Positions 41,700-52,437 of a DNA stretch of 52,506 nucleotides are shown piece after piece. The notes under the pieces are model-generated. The model saw only the letters and a program-made list of their open reading frames with translations, did not search any database and was not told where the DNA came from. Source of the DNA: Chara braunii (lineage: Eukaryota; Streptophyta; Charophyceae; Charales; Characeae); NCBI GenBank assembly GCA_003427395.1, contig BFEA01000164.1, forward strand, positions 179,164 through 231,669, given 5' to 3'. The position numbers were made by a program, and so were the translations under genes. The stretch's first letter is position 1; each line of letters starts with the position of its first letter.

Positions 41700-42450
41700 G
41701 AATTCTGGTCTAATTCGATAGGGTTAATCTTCATTTCCTTTCCTTCTAACGCCGTGATCGGAATTAATTCCGGCGTTTTTGCTCAAAAGTTACGTGAAAT
41801 TCTTTATTATATGAAATCCTTTTCTTAACACAATTTAAATTTTAACTTTATTTCATAAATTCGTTAAATAAATTTCAAAATTTACTAAATTCCATTCTTT
41901 TGATGTCGAATTTCCCCTTATTTTCTATCCAAATTCTTTTTGAAATTCTTTTGAAATTCTTTTGAAATTCTTTTGAAATTCTTTTGAAATTCTTTTGAAA
42001 TTTCTTTTAAATTTATCTTAATCTTGTAACACGTCGAGAATTTTTCTTGATTTGACCTAGATAATCCGGGAATTTCTCTCAACCTAATTTACATGGCTAT
42101 CACTAATTCTTTATGAAATTTCGTCGTAAATTCTTAATTTAGGAATTAGTTTTTTTCCTTTATTTCAAATTGCCTTTGAAATTCTTTTAATTTCGAAAAT
42201 ACGTCAGGGAATTTTTCATTTTACTTCAAAATTTTCCTCTCAACTTATCTCTACCTCTTCTATCATCTCTCCAAACTTTTGGAAACTTTTACGAACACTT
42301 TTGAAATGCATCGACTTTTGCCTCAATTTCCTTAGAAATTCCGAATTTACGACTAAATAATTTTGGAATTTTATTCTGACCTCGTGACTGTCTTATGCAT
42401 GCGTTTCTCTATACCCCACACCATCCTTTGAAAATCCCCTCTCATTTCCT
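41700..42450. repeat. AT-rich region with 11-base tandem repeat
   Basis: TTTTGAAATTC units (11 bases) repeat about six times at 41937-42005. The rest is AT-rich, with further scattered GAAATTC motifs and no gene. It may be the 5' LTR or leader of element C, but I found no PBS. Confidence 0.6.
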
Positions 42451-42555
42451 TGCCCGAATTGGAAATTTCCTTCTTTCCCCCTCACTTCGACTTTGAATTT
42501 TCTTGGTCTAATTTTGGAAAATCGTTAGACCTCATTACTACTCGCCTTCCTCTCG

Positions 42556-44574
42556 TTGTCCCTTACCCCTCTTCTGCGTGTCACCCTGGCTCCCCGTGGC
42601 ATCCAACAGCGTGCACTCCAAAATCGCGCTCGAAACACTCGTGTCGGCAATCGACTCGCTCGCTTTGACGCACCCACCGCGGCCACAGATCGTCCCTCTC
42701 GTCACGGTGCTCCCTCGACATTATCTTCATCTTCTTCATCTGTCGATCCCATGCAAAGTGCAGAGTCGGTGAGCCCCTCCCGCTCCATCAGTGAAGGGCT
42801 TGCGCTACTAGCTCACGATACCATGGGCGATTCGGCTCACATTTCCACCCCTATGGCCACCAGTTCGGGTCCAGTCACCCAATCGGATTGCCTACTGACT
42901 CTCCTCGAGAACATGCAGGCCAGATTCGATGTCAAATTCACGGCCCTCAATACCGACTTTTCATCCATGTCGGCCCTCGTGTCACAGTTGGAGCCCCGTA
43001 CCAGTGCACTTCCCTCCCCACCCCCCTCATCAGCATCTATGCTAGCTTCCTCTCCTCCTTCGGCTGGCGTTATCTACGTGCTCGTCTCTTCCACGGGTGG
43101 CATGTCCTCACCCCAGTCCCACCCTTGCTCTGCAGCCATCTCTTCCTCCTAGGTTTCCACCCCTACACCTCCCTCCTCAGGGCCCATGGCATCTTGTCCC
43201 GCCACCTCCTCGACGTTAGTTTCCACGACACCTCCCTCATCACCCCCCGCTCCTTTGCCTCTCCCCCCCTCCCCTCTCTACAACCAAGACAAAATGATGA
43301 GCTCCAACGCCAGCTCACCCTGGCCCATGATCACATCCGCCAGCTCCAAGGAGGTCAACCCCTGCCTCCCAACCTTGCGACACAGCCTGTCGCCCCTTTC
43401 ATCTGCCGACAACATCAAACACAAGCCGCTGCGATGCATTTCACTCTCCCACCACCGGCCACCACGATGTGTCAAGGACCTTTGCCCCAACTTCCTGCTC
43501 TCACTAGTTCTCTTGCTGGTGCCACTACGTCCTTTGTCCTCTTGTCACAGTCAGCTCTTCCTCTCCCTACCCATTATCGGTCGCCGATGTATGTTCCACA
43601 GTTCCGACCGGATCGCCTCCCACAGTTTGACGGCCGGGCCTCTGAGCTCCAAGGATGGATCTCTACTGCCGAGGAGCAGCTTCGCTACCATGGTGTCGCC
43701 ATGGAAATATGGCCCGTCGAGATGTCCTCTCGCTTTACAAGTCGTGCAGCCTCCACCTGGCGTGACTTCCTCGCCCTTCGCTCACAGCATGGTGTACATG
43801 AGGGCATGTCTTATCCTGAGTTTTGCGACTTCCTTCAGCAGTACTTTTCTCGCCCTGTGCCAACCCACGCCCCAATTACCCGTGTGGCTGAGATCAGATG
43901 GCTTGGTGGCGACAATGCCTTAGAGTCATACATCACGACATTTCACCGTGTACGAGCCCAAATTCCTGTAACAGCCATATCCGAGGACACCATGATCCAA
44001 CGATTCTGCGCCGGCCTACCCCAGCCATTCTTGTTGCAGATGTTGGTGTATTCGATCCCCACCTTACCAGAGGCTTTCAACATTGCTCGGGCCATTCATT
44101 CACTTATGCTCCACTCGTCGGCCCCTCGCCTCAGCCAGTCGCTGCCCATCCTGCTACTAATGCAGCCCCTCGCCCCTCCTAGCCTCGACAGTCTTCCACA
44201 TACCATCGTGGCCTTCGTAGAGTCTCTGGACGATCTCTCTCTCGTCGTTGCATGCCCTGCTTCGTGATCCGTCGAGCGTTGATGATGGCACCGCCTCAGA
44301 TGGTTCTGCGAGTGACCCAAACCAGGAACCCGACCCTCAGTCCTCCGCGGAGGACGACGCCTCTTCCCAAGACGACCGCCTCGTCCGGGCCCTTTCTGCC
44401 CTCCTCCGTCGTCAGCCCTCATCCTCCAGGACTCGCTCTACTGTTCCTCAACTACCCCTCCCAGCGGGCTTTGTGTTCCCTAGCGGCCGCTTGATCGTTG
44501 CTAAGAGTGAGGACTTTCGTACACGAGGCATCTGCACCCGCTGCCACCTCGACGGCCATACCTCCTCTACATAA
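42556..44574 (+). pseudogene. gag: gag of element C
   Basis: The N-terminal part (a Met at 42751 is a plausible start) has a coiled-coil-like LLENMQARFDVKFTALNTDF and Pro/Ser linkers, closed at 43150. In another frame QNDELQRQLTLAHDHIRQLQ and then the gag core: PQFDGRASELQGWISTAEEQ, SRFTSRAASTWRDFLALRSQ, YPEFCDFLQQYFSRP, ESYITTFHRVRAQIP, MIQRFCAGLPQPF. A third frame (44248-44574) ends CTRCHLDGHTSST then TAA, a CCHC knuckle whose last Cys position is a stop. At least two frameshifts. Confidence 0.8.
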
Positions 44575-44672
44575 CCGTATGCAGGAGCCCTCCAGAGTCA
44601 CTTTACACAGCAGGCTCGCCCTCAGTCTGTTCCCCCCGTCTCGACCTCTAGCGCAACACCCACCTAGTTGCG

Positions 44673-45797
44673 ATGTCTCATTCCCCTGACTCTCCTATTG
44701 TAGCAGGCATACCCGTTCACGACTCTACCTTTGCTCCACTAGCTACTCTTCCCGATGGCTCTGCTTCGACCTTATCTTTGGCTGACCCTACCGACACTGG
44801 TATACCTTCTCCTTCGTCTCCTAGCGTCTCTCGTGACCCCTCTCCTCCACGTCCTCCTACCAGGCGTGCTCTTCACACGGCCCGCTGTAGTGCTTCCCTT
44901 ATTGCAGTCGAGGATATCATTGACTTCCTGGACCTCGAGTGTGTTAAGGTCCGTCAAGAACGTATCCGCCTTAAAGAGCGCACCCTGTCCGCGATGTCTC
45001 AGCGCCTACACAATCCCGATCGCATCTTACCGATGATTCTTGTGCGCCTCGGGACCTCTACTAGAGAGCATCGCGCACTATGGGACTCTGGCTCTACTGG
45101 CGACTTCATTCATCCTCGTGTAGTTAAGGAGGCATCTCTCTATACTTCCCCCTACCCTTCCACTGTCACTGTTATGCTTGGCGACAATCAGGCCAAATCC
45201 TTTGTCGACTGTGTGGTGCCTGATCTTCCATTCTCCTTTCCCTTGTGGATGCCCCACAGCCTTCGCAAGGCCCCTCGGTTCCATGACCAGTGGACCTTCG
45301 ACGTCATGGAAAACCATATACGATCTTGTTCTCGGCACTGCCTACTCCCATCAGTTCTCCCATGCCGTCCTCGATTGGACCCACAACGATCTCGTCCTCG
45401 ACGCCAAGGATGAGAAGCAATATCGTATTCCGTTGTTGGGCAAATCGGACTCTACACTTCCCCCCCTTGTTAATGTCACCACCTGTACACCTACCCAGTT
45501 CCACCACTTCCTTCGTCAGTCTGATGTTGAACTTTATGTTGTCGACATCACGGATCTCCTCACTTGCAACTCTGTGCATCAGGACGTTGAGTTGGTCGAG
45601 CTCGATCCACCACCTCCCGAGCCCCCCAACCCTCCTGATTCCTCAGCTTCCTTACCCTCCTCTACCCCGGCTAGCCCATCTCACTTTCTCGCTTCCCTTA
45701 CCACTGATTCACCCTCAATCCCTATCCCCACACAGACTCCTCCACCTCTGCTTCAGACGCCGCCGCGACCAAGGAATTTGACCCCCTTCTTTCTTCC
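44673..45797 (+). pseudogene. pol: pol of element C: protease region
   Basis: ILVRLGTSTREHRALWDSGS holds the retropepsin active site (DSGST), followed by TVMLGDNQAKSFVDCVV. Near 45290 the frame shifts, then YDLVLGTAYSHQFSHAVLDW matches the C-terminal half (LG..F). A Pro/Ser-rich linker leads to RT. Confidence 0.8.
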
Positions 45798-46905
45798 TTG
45801 CCGCCTAGCATTGGTGCTCTCCTTCGCGAGTGTCGCGATGTTTTCCCACCATCGGTCTCCTACAACAGTATTCCTCCCATGCGCGATATCGAGCACCAAA
45901 TCTATCTCGAGCCCAACTATCGCATTCAGAGTCGCGCCCCATATCGCCTTTCGATTCCCGAAGCCCAGGAACTCAAGCGCCAACTTGAGGAGTTGCTTCG
46001 TCAGGGCTTCATTAAACCGAGTACTTCCCCATGGAGTGCCCCTGTCCTTTTCGATCGCAAGAAGGACGACACCCTTCCTCTCTGTATTGACTACCGCAGT
46101 CTCAACCACTATACGGTCAAAAACAACTATCCCATGCCCCGCGCAGATGATCTGTTTGACCACCTCGCTGGCCACCATTTCTTCACGAAGATCGATCTTC
46201 GTAGTGGATATCACCAGATCTGCGTAGCTGAGGAGGACCAGCCCAAGACCGCTTTCCGTTCTCATTTCGGACACTACGAGTTTACCGTCATGCCGTTCGG
46301 TCTCCGTAATGCCCCCGCCACCTTCCGGACGGCCATAAACACGATGTTCCAAGACCTTCATAAGGATTCAATTCTAGTCTACATCGATCGACATCCTGAT
46401 CTACAGTCGTACCCTAGAGGATCGCTTGACCCATCTTCGCACTGTCCTGCAGCGACTACGCGACCACGGGTTCTATGTGAGGCTTTCCAAATGCAGCTTT
46501 GCTCAACCCAAAGTCGAGTTCCTCGGGCATCATGTATCTGAGCACGGCCTCCACATGGACGACTGGAAGATCCAGGCCATCGTCGATTGGCCTACCCCTA
46601 CATCCCTCCCTGCCCTGCGTAGTTTTCTTGGTTTGACCAACTACTATGGTCCTTTTCTCAAAAACTACGCGCAGTATTCTTCCCAACTCACCCCTCTGAC
46701 CCGCGGACGTCTCCCTTCTCATTGGACCCCGACTCACAAGAATGCCTTCCGCTCTCTCAAGCGACTTGTCACATCAACTCCTGTCTTACACTTACCCGAC
46801 TACTTGCATCCATTCATCTTCACCACAGACGCGTCTGACTTCGCTATTGGAGCTGTTCTCTCCCAAATCTACCCATCCCCTTCTACTTCTCCCGATTCCA
46901 CATAG
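45798..46905 (+). pseudogene. pol: pol of element C: reverse transcriptase
   Basis: Fingers and palm are open: QSRAPYRLSIPEAQELKRQL, STSPWSAPVLFDRKKDD, LCIDYRSLNHYTVKNNYPMP, FTKIDLRSGYHQICV, TAFRSHFGHYEFTVMPFGLR, NAPATFRTAIN. In the catalytic box the frame is lost by one extra C at 46389, exactly between the two Asp codons of YIDD. The thumb goes on in the next frame (LSKCSFAQPKVEFLGHHVSE, ALRSFLGLTNYYGPFLKNYA). The N-terminal part of RNase H, FTTDASDFAIGAVLSQ, follows before a TAG at 46903. Confidence 0.9.
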
Positions 46906-47433
46906 TCCCGCCTCCCTCGCATTCCTCGCTTCCCTCCTCCACCTCCAGCGACTGTGGCTCATCTTGCACCCATCGAGCCCACCCCCTCAGGGGCCCCACC
47001 CCCTTATATTCCTGACGTCGCTGATGGTGGTAAAGTCGAGTCTCGCAATGGAGAGTGTCCGGTTGCTTATCTATCTCGACAGCTACTTCCCGCTGAGCGT
47101 AACTATACTGCCGACGAACGTGAGGTCCTTGCGCTGGTCTACGCTATTAAGAAGTGGCGTCATCACTTGCACGGTCACACTTTCACCGTTTTGACGGACA
47201 ATTCTGTCCTCGCCGCCTTCTAGATGAAGCCTAAGCTCACTTCTCATCAGGCTCGTTGGTGGCGTGACCTCTTCGAGTTCTATTTCACCATCAAGAAGAT
47301 TTCCGGCGAAAGCAATCGCATCGTAGATGCCTTATCCCGCCGCCTTGACCTTCAATGCGAGGATCATCAGCTATCTGCTATTTCAGCTCCCACCATCCAC
47401 CCCGCCTTTCTGGATGAGTACCACCACGCATAG
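46906..47433 (+). pseudogene. pol: pol of element C: RNase H
   Basis: It continues in the thumb frame through TAG codons at 46903, 47221 and 47431. PVAYLSRQLLPAERNYTADE, REVLALVYAIKKWRHHL, TVLTDNSVLAAF and SGESNRIVDALSRRLD are standard gypsy RNase H motifs. An insertion rich in Pro interrupts between GAVLSQ and the CPVAYLSR motif. Confidence 0.88.
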
Positions 47434-47960
47434 ACCCAGTGCCCTGAGTTTCAGTCCATCTACACTGACCTACAGGCTGGCAAGTCCGTCCCTAACTTCC
47501 AGCTCAATCCCTCTGGACTCCTATACTGGCTTGGTCGCCAAGGTACCCGTTCTCCTCGCTTATGTGTGCCCTCTACTGGCCAGCTCCGCATTCGGACCGT
47601 CGCTGAGTGTCATGATCAGCGCTCCATCGGTCATCTCGGTGTCTTCAAGACCCTTGGCTGCCTCTACCGCCATTACTACTGGGAGCACTGTCGTCCTTTC
47701 ACTAAGGAGTATGTCTGTACCTACAGGATCTGCCAGGAGGCCAACATTCCCAACCACCCCCCCTACGGCCTTCTTCAGCCCTTGCTCATTCCAACTCAAT
47801 TGGACTTCCTTCTTCATGGACTTCATCGGTCCTCTTCGTTCCCCCAACCCATGAGGCCACGACGCCATCTTCATCGTTGTCTATTGGTTGACTAAGCATG
47901 CTCACTTCCTCCCTTGCAAGTATGCTAGTTCAGCCAAAGATATCGCCTCCCTATACTTCC
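47434..47960 (+). pseudogene. pol: pol of element C: integrase, truncated
   Basis: In the same frame, AECHDQRSIGHLGVFKTLG and YRHYYWEHC form the His part of the zinc domain; the Cys pair reads CTYRIC. Frameshifts lead to SFFMDFIGPL (first catalytic Asp) and, in a third frame, IFIVVYWLTKHAHFLPC and AKDIASLYF. Then the sequence switches to minus-strand element D. Confidence 0.82.
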
Positions 47961-48256
47961 TCCCTTTCGAGGATCTCGTCCAACTGCCTACGCAACTCTT
48001 CTAACTCCCTTGGGGACATTCTGTAAATTGCACCCTTAGGAGTTCTACTGCCAGGCTCTATCTCTATACGATGCTGGATCGACCACGACATTACTCCTGT
48101 CGGCGGCTCTGCTAAGTCTTTAAACTCCTCCAACAGCTTGGCAATAGTTGGGTCCATTGGCTTATCCTCTTTAGGCCCAGTGACATACCTCACATACGCT
48201 AGGAAGACCTGTTCTTCTAACTGCTCCTTTCTTACTAGTCGCGGACGTGGAAGCAC
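47955..48256 (-). pseudogene. pol: Element D: RT start, truncated
   Basis: LLEEFKDLAEPPTGVMSWSI, then HRIEIEPGSRTPKGAIYRMS and ELEELRRQLDEILE are the residues before RT motif 1 of gypsy elements. The protein is cut at the junction with element C. Confidence 0.75.
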
Positions 48257-48889
48257 TGAGACAGCAATGTGCCAGGGAGTTATCTACTCCTGACACATGG
48301 AACAGACGGGCAGTCTTGACCTCGCCTAATGGACTAGGGAGCCTACACTCATGCTCTCTCACATGGAGTGTGGCCCCTGCTGCCTCTCCCCAGTCCATAC
48401 CTAGGACCACATCAAAGGGAGGTTGTCCGCTACGCGGAGAGTCAGAGAGTGGAGAACTTTCTCCACTTTGTCATCTTTCTCTAAGCACAGATACGCGTGG
48501 ACTCCCTCGACGTAATCCTCAATACGCATCGTGCGGTTGTCTGCGAGGATACTGACTATGGGGTCTTCCAACTTCTGGACTTTCAGACCTAGCCTCACCT
48601 TCTTTACTGCTTTCCTACTGATATAACTACGGGTAACCCCTGTATCTATAAGGGCCCCTACTCTGCTTCTAAAAACTTCTAAATCTACTAACACCAGTTG
48701 TCCTTTGCTCTCCTTCTTCATCTTGGCCCAGGTCGGCATCCTCTCTTTCAACTCCTCTGCCAGACCTGTGAGGGAAGTGCCTAGAGAGACTTTAACACAG
48801 GCAGTCTCTGGACAGCTAACTAGGCACTGGCCTGCAACCTCTGCCATAGGCTCATGTGGTGTGGGAATTTCCTGGTGGTGCGCGCACAC
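48171..48889 (-). pseudogene. pol: Element D: aspartic protease
   Basis: LVDLEVFRSRVGALIDTGVT holds the active site as DTG, followed by RSYISRKAV and SILADNRTMRIEDYVEGVHA. After a frameshift near 48405, VLGMDW matches the conserved ILG-M-D-W of gypsy proteases. Confidence 0.75.
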
Positions 48890-49281
48890 TTCCCCACATG
48901 GCCTAATGGTAAGGGCAGTTGCAACCCCTTCCGGTGTCTTCCTTTTGACCCCTGGGCAGCAAATCGGGCTTCCCTATACTTTGGACTCAATTCGCTGCTG
49001 CCACACTCTCTGATCTTAACCCAAATCTTCCCAAGGCCGGCCCTCTGGCGAACCCGGGTGCCAACCTCCTCGCCGTTGAGGTGATCCTCCACCTCTACGC
49101 TGTGGTGATCGACTTGGCCCCGAGCGATTCGGCGGGGGACCTTGACCCCTACCTCCCTCTTGGCGGTTCCTTTGGCCGCCAACCCCCTGTGCGTCCGGAC
49201 CTCGACCACCCATGGCCCGGCCCCCTTGGCCCTGGACGCCTCCTCTAGCTTGCAGCCTCCCTCCAACCGCGACAACAACAT
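48890..49281 (-). pseudogene. Element D: RG-rich nucleocapsid-like region
   Basis: NRSGPSRSPQRRGGGSPQRR lies in one frame. A zinc-knuckle relic (GHVGKCART) is in another. Several frameshifts make the frame uncertain. Confidence 0.4.
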
Positions 49282-49296
49282 AGGTCCTCCCTTGGC

Positions 49297-49578
49297 CTAC
49301 ACTGCTGTCTTCCTACTCCAGCCCCACTCGATCCGATTGTAGGGGACTTCGTCCGTACCATCCTCATCTAAAGTAAGGATCATGTGATCCTTTGCCCTGA
49401 CCTGACCCAAGATGGTACGACCCTTCCACTTCTTTCCCTTGTCTAAATCCTCATGCCAGAAAGTGGAAATTGGCATGGATTTTGCCTCAAACAAGACCAC
49501 CTCTCTACTCAACGCGTCATACACGGTGGTGGCCTGTTGGGTTTTCTCAAAGAAATGCCCTCGTAAGGGCTTTGGCAT
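49297..49578 (-). pseudogene. Element D: unrecognised 93-aa segment within gag
   Basis: DALSREVVLFEAKSMPISTF, then WHEDLDKGKKWKGRTILGQV, DHMILTLDEDGTDEVPYNRI, EWGW. It resembles a small SH3- or Tudor-like barrel by pattern, but I do not know it. It sits between capsid and RG-rich regions. Confidence 0.4.
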
Positions 49579-50668
49579 GGTTTGGAATATGCAACCATAT
49601 TGTGTTCACAATCGGCTGCTCGCGCAAGGGACCTGGCAAAACTAGCCGCTTCGTCTGTCAACGCATGGAAGGCCACGAGGACTTGTTTCTCTGGCACACT
49701 GTATTGCAAATACACGTATGTGTTGATAATGGCCTCCCAGTTACCAAAATTTTCGTCCTTTTTCCCGCCATAAGAGCCAGGAAACTTGAGCTTGACAGGC
49801 TCTTTGCGGGGACGCCCTTCACTCTCTGCAGCGCCACTACTTTGGCGCCTTCAATGGCGCCTGCACAAAATTTCTCTGCGCTGTCCCTTAACTTTTTAAC
49901 TTTGGTCCCGACATGAGTCATTACGTCGCGTGCGAAGTCCCTAAAACCATAACGGATGGAGTGGAGGGCCATTTCTTGGGCCCTAACAAACTGATGATGC
50001 TCAGTCCAGGCCCTACCTGGGAGCTCGATGCTCCCAAGGATCTTATCTAACTTAGCCTGAACATCAGGCTGGGCCTCTACTTCCTGTCTACACGTCTGTA
50101 GACTTTCCACCTCTCTAGCAATCGTGTTGGCTTCCTCCGTCCTCCTCTTCTTCTCCCTTGCCAGTCGCAACTTCCAGTCCAACCTCTTCTCATTCTCTAT
50201 GGCCTGACGTTCTAGGGGATCGCTCGTTGCCTCGATCTCCCTGATTGCTGCTTCCTTCTCCTCCTGAGGTATATAGAGCATCGCCTCTTCGTCTTCTCCC
50301 AGTGACAAATTAGCCACCCACTCACTTATCCTCTTCTCCACCCACGGATCATCTTCCTTCGTACCACTGCTTCCTTCCCCTTCCCCCAGTCTTCTCCTTC
50401 TAAGGGGCTCTTCTTCCAGCTGCTCTTTCTCCCCTTTAACCTCTTCTTCTACTGCAGCTCTCATCTTCTCCTCCTCTTCTTGCTGCAACCTTTTCATCTC
50501 CTCCTCCAACATCTTTTTCTTCGCCGCCTGCTCCTCGGCTATCATCTTCATCTTTGCCTGCTTAAGGAGCTCCTTCTTCTTTTTTCTCTCTCTGAGGATG
50601 GCGGCGGCCTGCTCCTGTTGGGCCTTGCTATACGGCATGGTGCTCTTCCCACTGCGAGTGTCAACCAT
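49509..50668 (-). pseudogene. gag: gag of element D
   Basis: MVDTRSGKSTMPYSKAQQEQ opens at ATG 50668. A long Lys/Glu coiled coil follows (about residues 20-120), then VEKRISEWVANLSLGEDEEA, and a second helical part with LDKILGSIELPGRAWTEHHQ. A frameshift near 49818 leads to PVKLKFPGSYGGKKDENFGN, WEAIINTYVYLQYSVPEKQV and FARSLARAADCEHNMVAYS, a retrotransposon capsid-like part. The frame stops at 49509. Confidence 0.75.
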
Positions 50669-50710
50669 GGTGATAAGTGCACAACCGAACAGTAGTTCAA
50701 ACCTCACCAC

Positions 50711-51390
50711 TTAGACCTCGACACCTAACTGATTGGACCTAGACTCTAAAGGACCACAGAACCCAAGTAGGATCCTGTCAACTAGGGTCTCTAGCCTGGA
50801 CCTGAACTATGGCTGTCACTACAGGACTTGTTGCTGATCAGGAGGCATTTAAGGAGATTCCCCGTAACTCCTCAGGAATTATTTAACGTCGCCGACAGGA
50901 CGACGAGATCAGCAAGTCCTCTCAAGACTTAGACAGCCTGTTGTGCAACCCACAACTCAGATTTTGGGCCTACCGTGCCACACCGAGCAGCCCGCCGGTC
51001 AGTACCGGTCCTTGGGAGGGTTCGTGTCCTCCGCGACAGTCGAGTGGTCAGACACGGCCTTTATCCCTTCTCAGCCCGTGTGGGTTTGGTCAACAAGGCT
51101 CTATCCTTCATACACGGAGTTCCTATCACCTGGACAGAAGAGACTCAATGTAGAAAGAAGAGACAGAGAGACTCAACAAGTACCATAGGGTGAGTGCACA
51201 TCCATAGGGCGAGGGGATAGGCTAAGGGCTCGGCGAGATCCCGGATTTGCAGATATGTCCCTCAAGAATTTCCCTCACAGGTAGGTCTCTCGGTTAGCCC
51301 TCAGCCAAACAAAATTACGAATCTGTCCTACCTAAAGTACAGCCTCGACAGAGAGAGGCTACAGGCAACCAGAAAACAGCAAGTCATTGA
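50711..51390. other. Upstream of element D; possible LTR remnant
   Basis: No open frame of interest. A small palindrome, GTTGTGCAACCCACAAC, lies at 50940. It could be the 5' LTR of D, but I found no PBS or second copy. Confidence 0.3.
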
Positions 51391-51399
51391 AGTACACTA

Positions 51400-51465
51400 C
51401 TTGTGTCGACCCCGAGAGTTGAACCCGCGACCTATGTATTCGCAACAGTTGGTAGGCTGTCGAGG
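51400..51465 (-). mobile_element. tRNA-derived SINE fragment
   Basis: On the minus strand CAACTGTTGCGAATACATAG, then GTCGCGGGTTCAACTCTCGG resemble the anticodon-to-T-arm part of a tRNA, with B-box-like GGTTCAACTC. No A box was found in the expected place. Confidence 0.4.
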
Positions 51466-51479
51466 TCCGTAGGTTGTAG

Positions 51480-51930
51480 GGGTTCGATCTGTAGACTTGT
51501 CGGATAGAGGTCTTAGTGTGTTTTAGAAGTCATAGCTGTAGCTCTTTTGAAAAGTCAAGTTCGTAGCTGTTACAGTCCTCAAAGGTCAAGGTCGTAGCTG
51601 CTACAGTGTTGAAGGGCCAAGTCCACAAACTTCCAGAAGGTCCGAAAGTGGCCCTTCCAACGTTGCTCACAGCAGGCTGGAGGCAAGTGGGCAAGTGGTG
51701 AAGTCCACCCTTGCTGAGTCAGCGGTACCGGTCCAAGTCAGTCCTAGACCAGTCAAGCAAGTACCGTGTGGGACTGTGTGCACCAAGGGCATGGGAAAGG
51801 GGCAGACCAACGAGTTACAGAAGTATAAATCAAGAGGCAGCGCCCAGCCATTCATTCATTCCTGCGTAATCCATGCAGAAGCGCTGCTTGAGCGACTTGT
51901 GCGAGGTGGTCTGCAGAGTGCCCGAAGAAG
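51480..51930 (+). mobile_element. LTR-like dispersed repeat, copy 2
   Basis: It matches 12050-12400 in order. A TATA box, TATAAAT (51824-51830), lies in the shared block before CAAGAGGCAGC. Three near-repeats of GTCAAGTTCGTAGCTGTTAC lie at 51540-51610. I read it as a solo LTR or fragment on the plus strand. Confidence 0.5.
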
Positions 51931-52437
51931 AAGTGGGCTGAAGGGATAGTTAGCCATAGCTAGTGAGGGACAGCGGCCATAGCCGCCATAGTTGATAGAC
52001 GAGTGTGTTAGTGGGAGTGCGTGTGTGCATGTGGGATATCCAGGGTGATCCAGAGTGAGTGAGTGCGAACAGTGGTGTTGGACAGCGTGACAAAGAGTTG
52101 GGTGGAACAGGCGCTGATGCGCCATAGCCTGTTGAAGCGAGCTTGTATGTGAACTGTGTTTTCGACTTCCATATCTCTGAGCTTTGAGTGGGCGCTGTGC
52201 GCCAGTGTGATTCGCCATCTGTTTGCATGAGTGCGAAGTGAGAAAGAAAGCGAGTCTGATTGCATTAGTATCGGAGCTGGTACCCGCTATCTCACGCGTC
52301 GTTGTTGTCCGCGGTATGCCGAAGTTGGGCACCATAGCCGAAGTGCGCCATAGCTGAAGTCGCCATGATCGAAGAGGAAGTCCGCCATAGCTGCGCTGGT
52401 GGAGGAAGGTGCCACGTACTTGCAAAGTAGACAACGA
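51931..52437. repeat. Region with CGCCATAGCTG-type repeats
   Basis: GCCATAGC recurs at about 51952, 51978, 52122, 52333, 52349 and 52384, with short irregular spacing. A 192-codon minus frame (52434-51856) is open here, but I do not recognise it and it lacks coding character. Confidence 0.35.

Larger units (their letters stand above)
42556..47960 (+). mobile_element. Element C: Ty3/gypsy retrotransposon, 3' truncated
   Basis: gag, zinc knuckle remnant, protease, RT, RNase H and the start of integrase follow in gypsy order on the plus strand. GC-rich codon use (third-position C) separates it sharply from the AT-rich codons of element B. The sequence breaks off in the integrase core at about 47955. 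No LTR was identified. Confidence 0.85.
47950..50710 (-). mobile_element. Element D: Ty3/gypsy retrotransposon, truncated in RT
   Basis: On the minus strand from 50668: gag, an RG-rich region, protease and the RT start. It ends at about 47960, where element C begins. No LTR or PBS was found upstream. The gag start recalls many predicted Chara braunii proteins. Confidence 0.8.

Noticed and set aside
43186-43923. 245-aa plus-strand ORF overlapping gag of element C
   Set aside because: It is a shadow of gag, which has the recognised motifs in another frame.
45753-46361. 202-aa minus-strand ORF across RT of element C
   Set aside because: It is antisense to well-conserved RT motifs and reflects the third-position C bias.
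51856-52434. 192-aa minus-strand ORF
   Set aside because: It covers short GCCATAGC repeats and has no coding-like motif.
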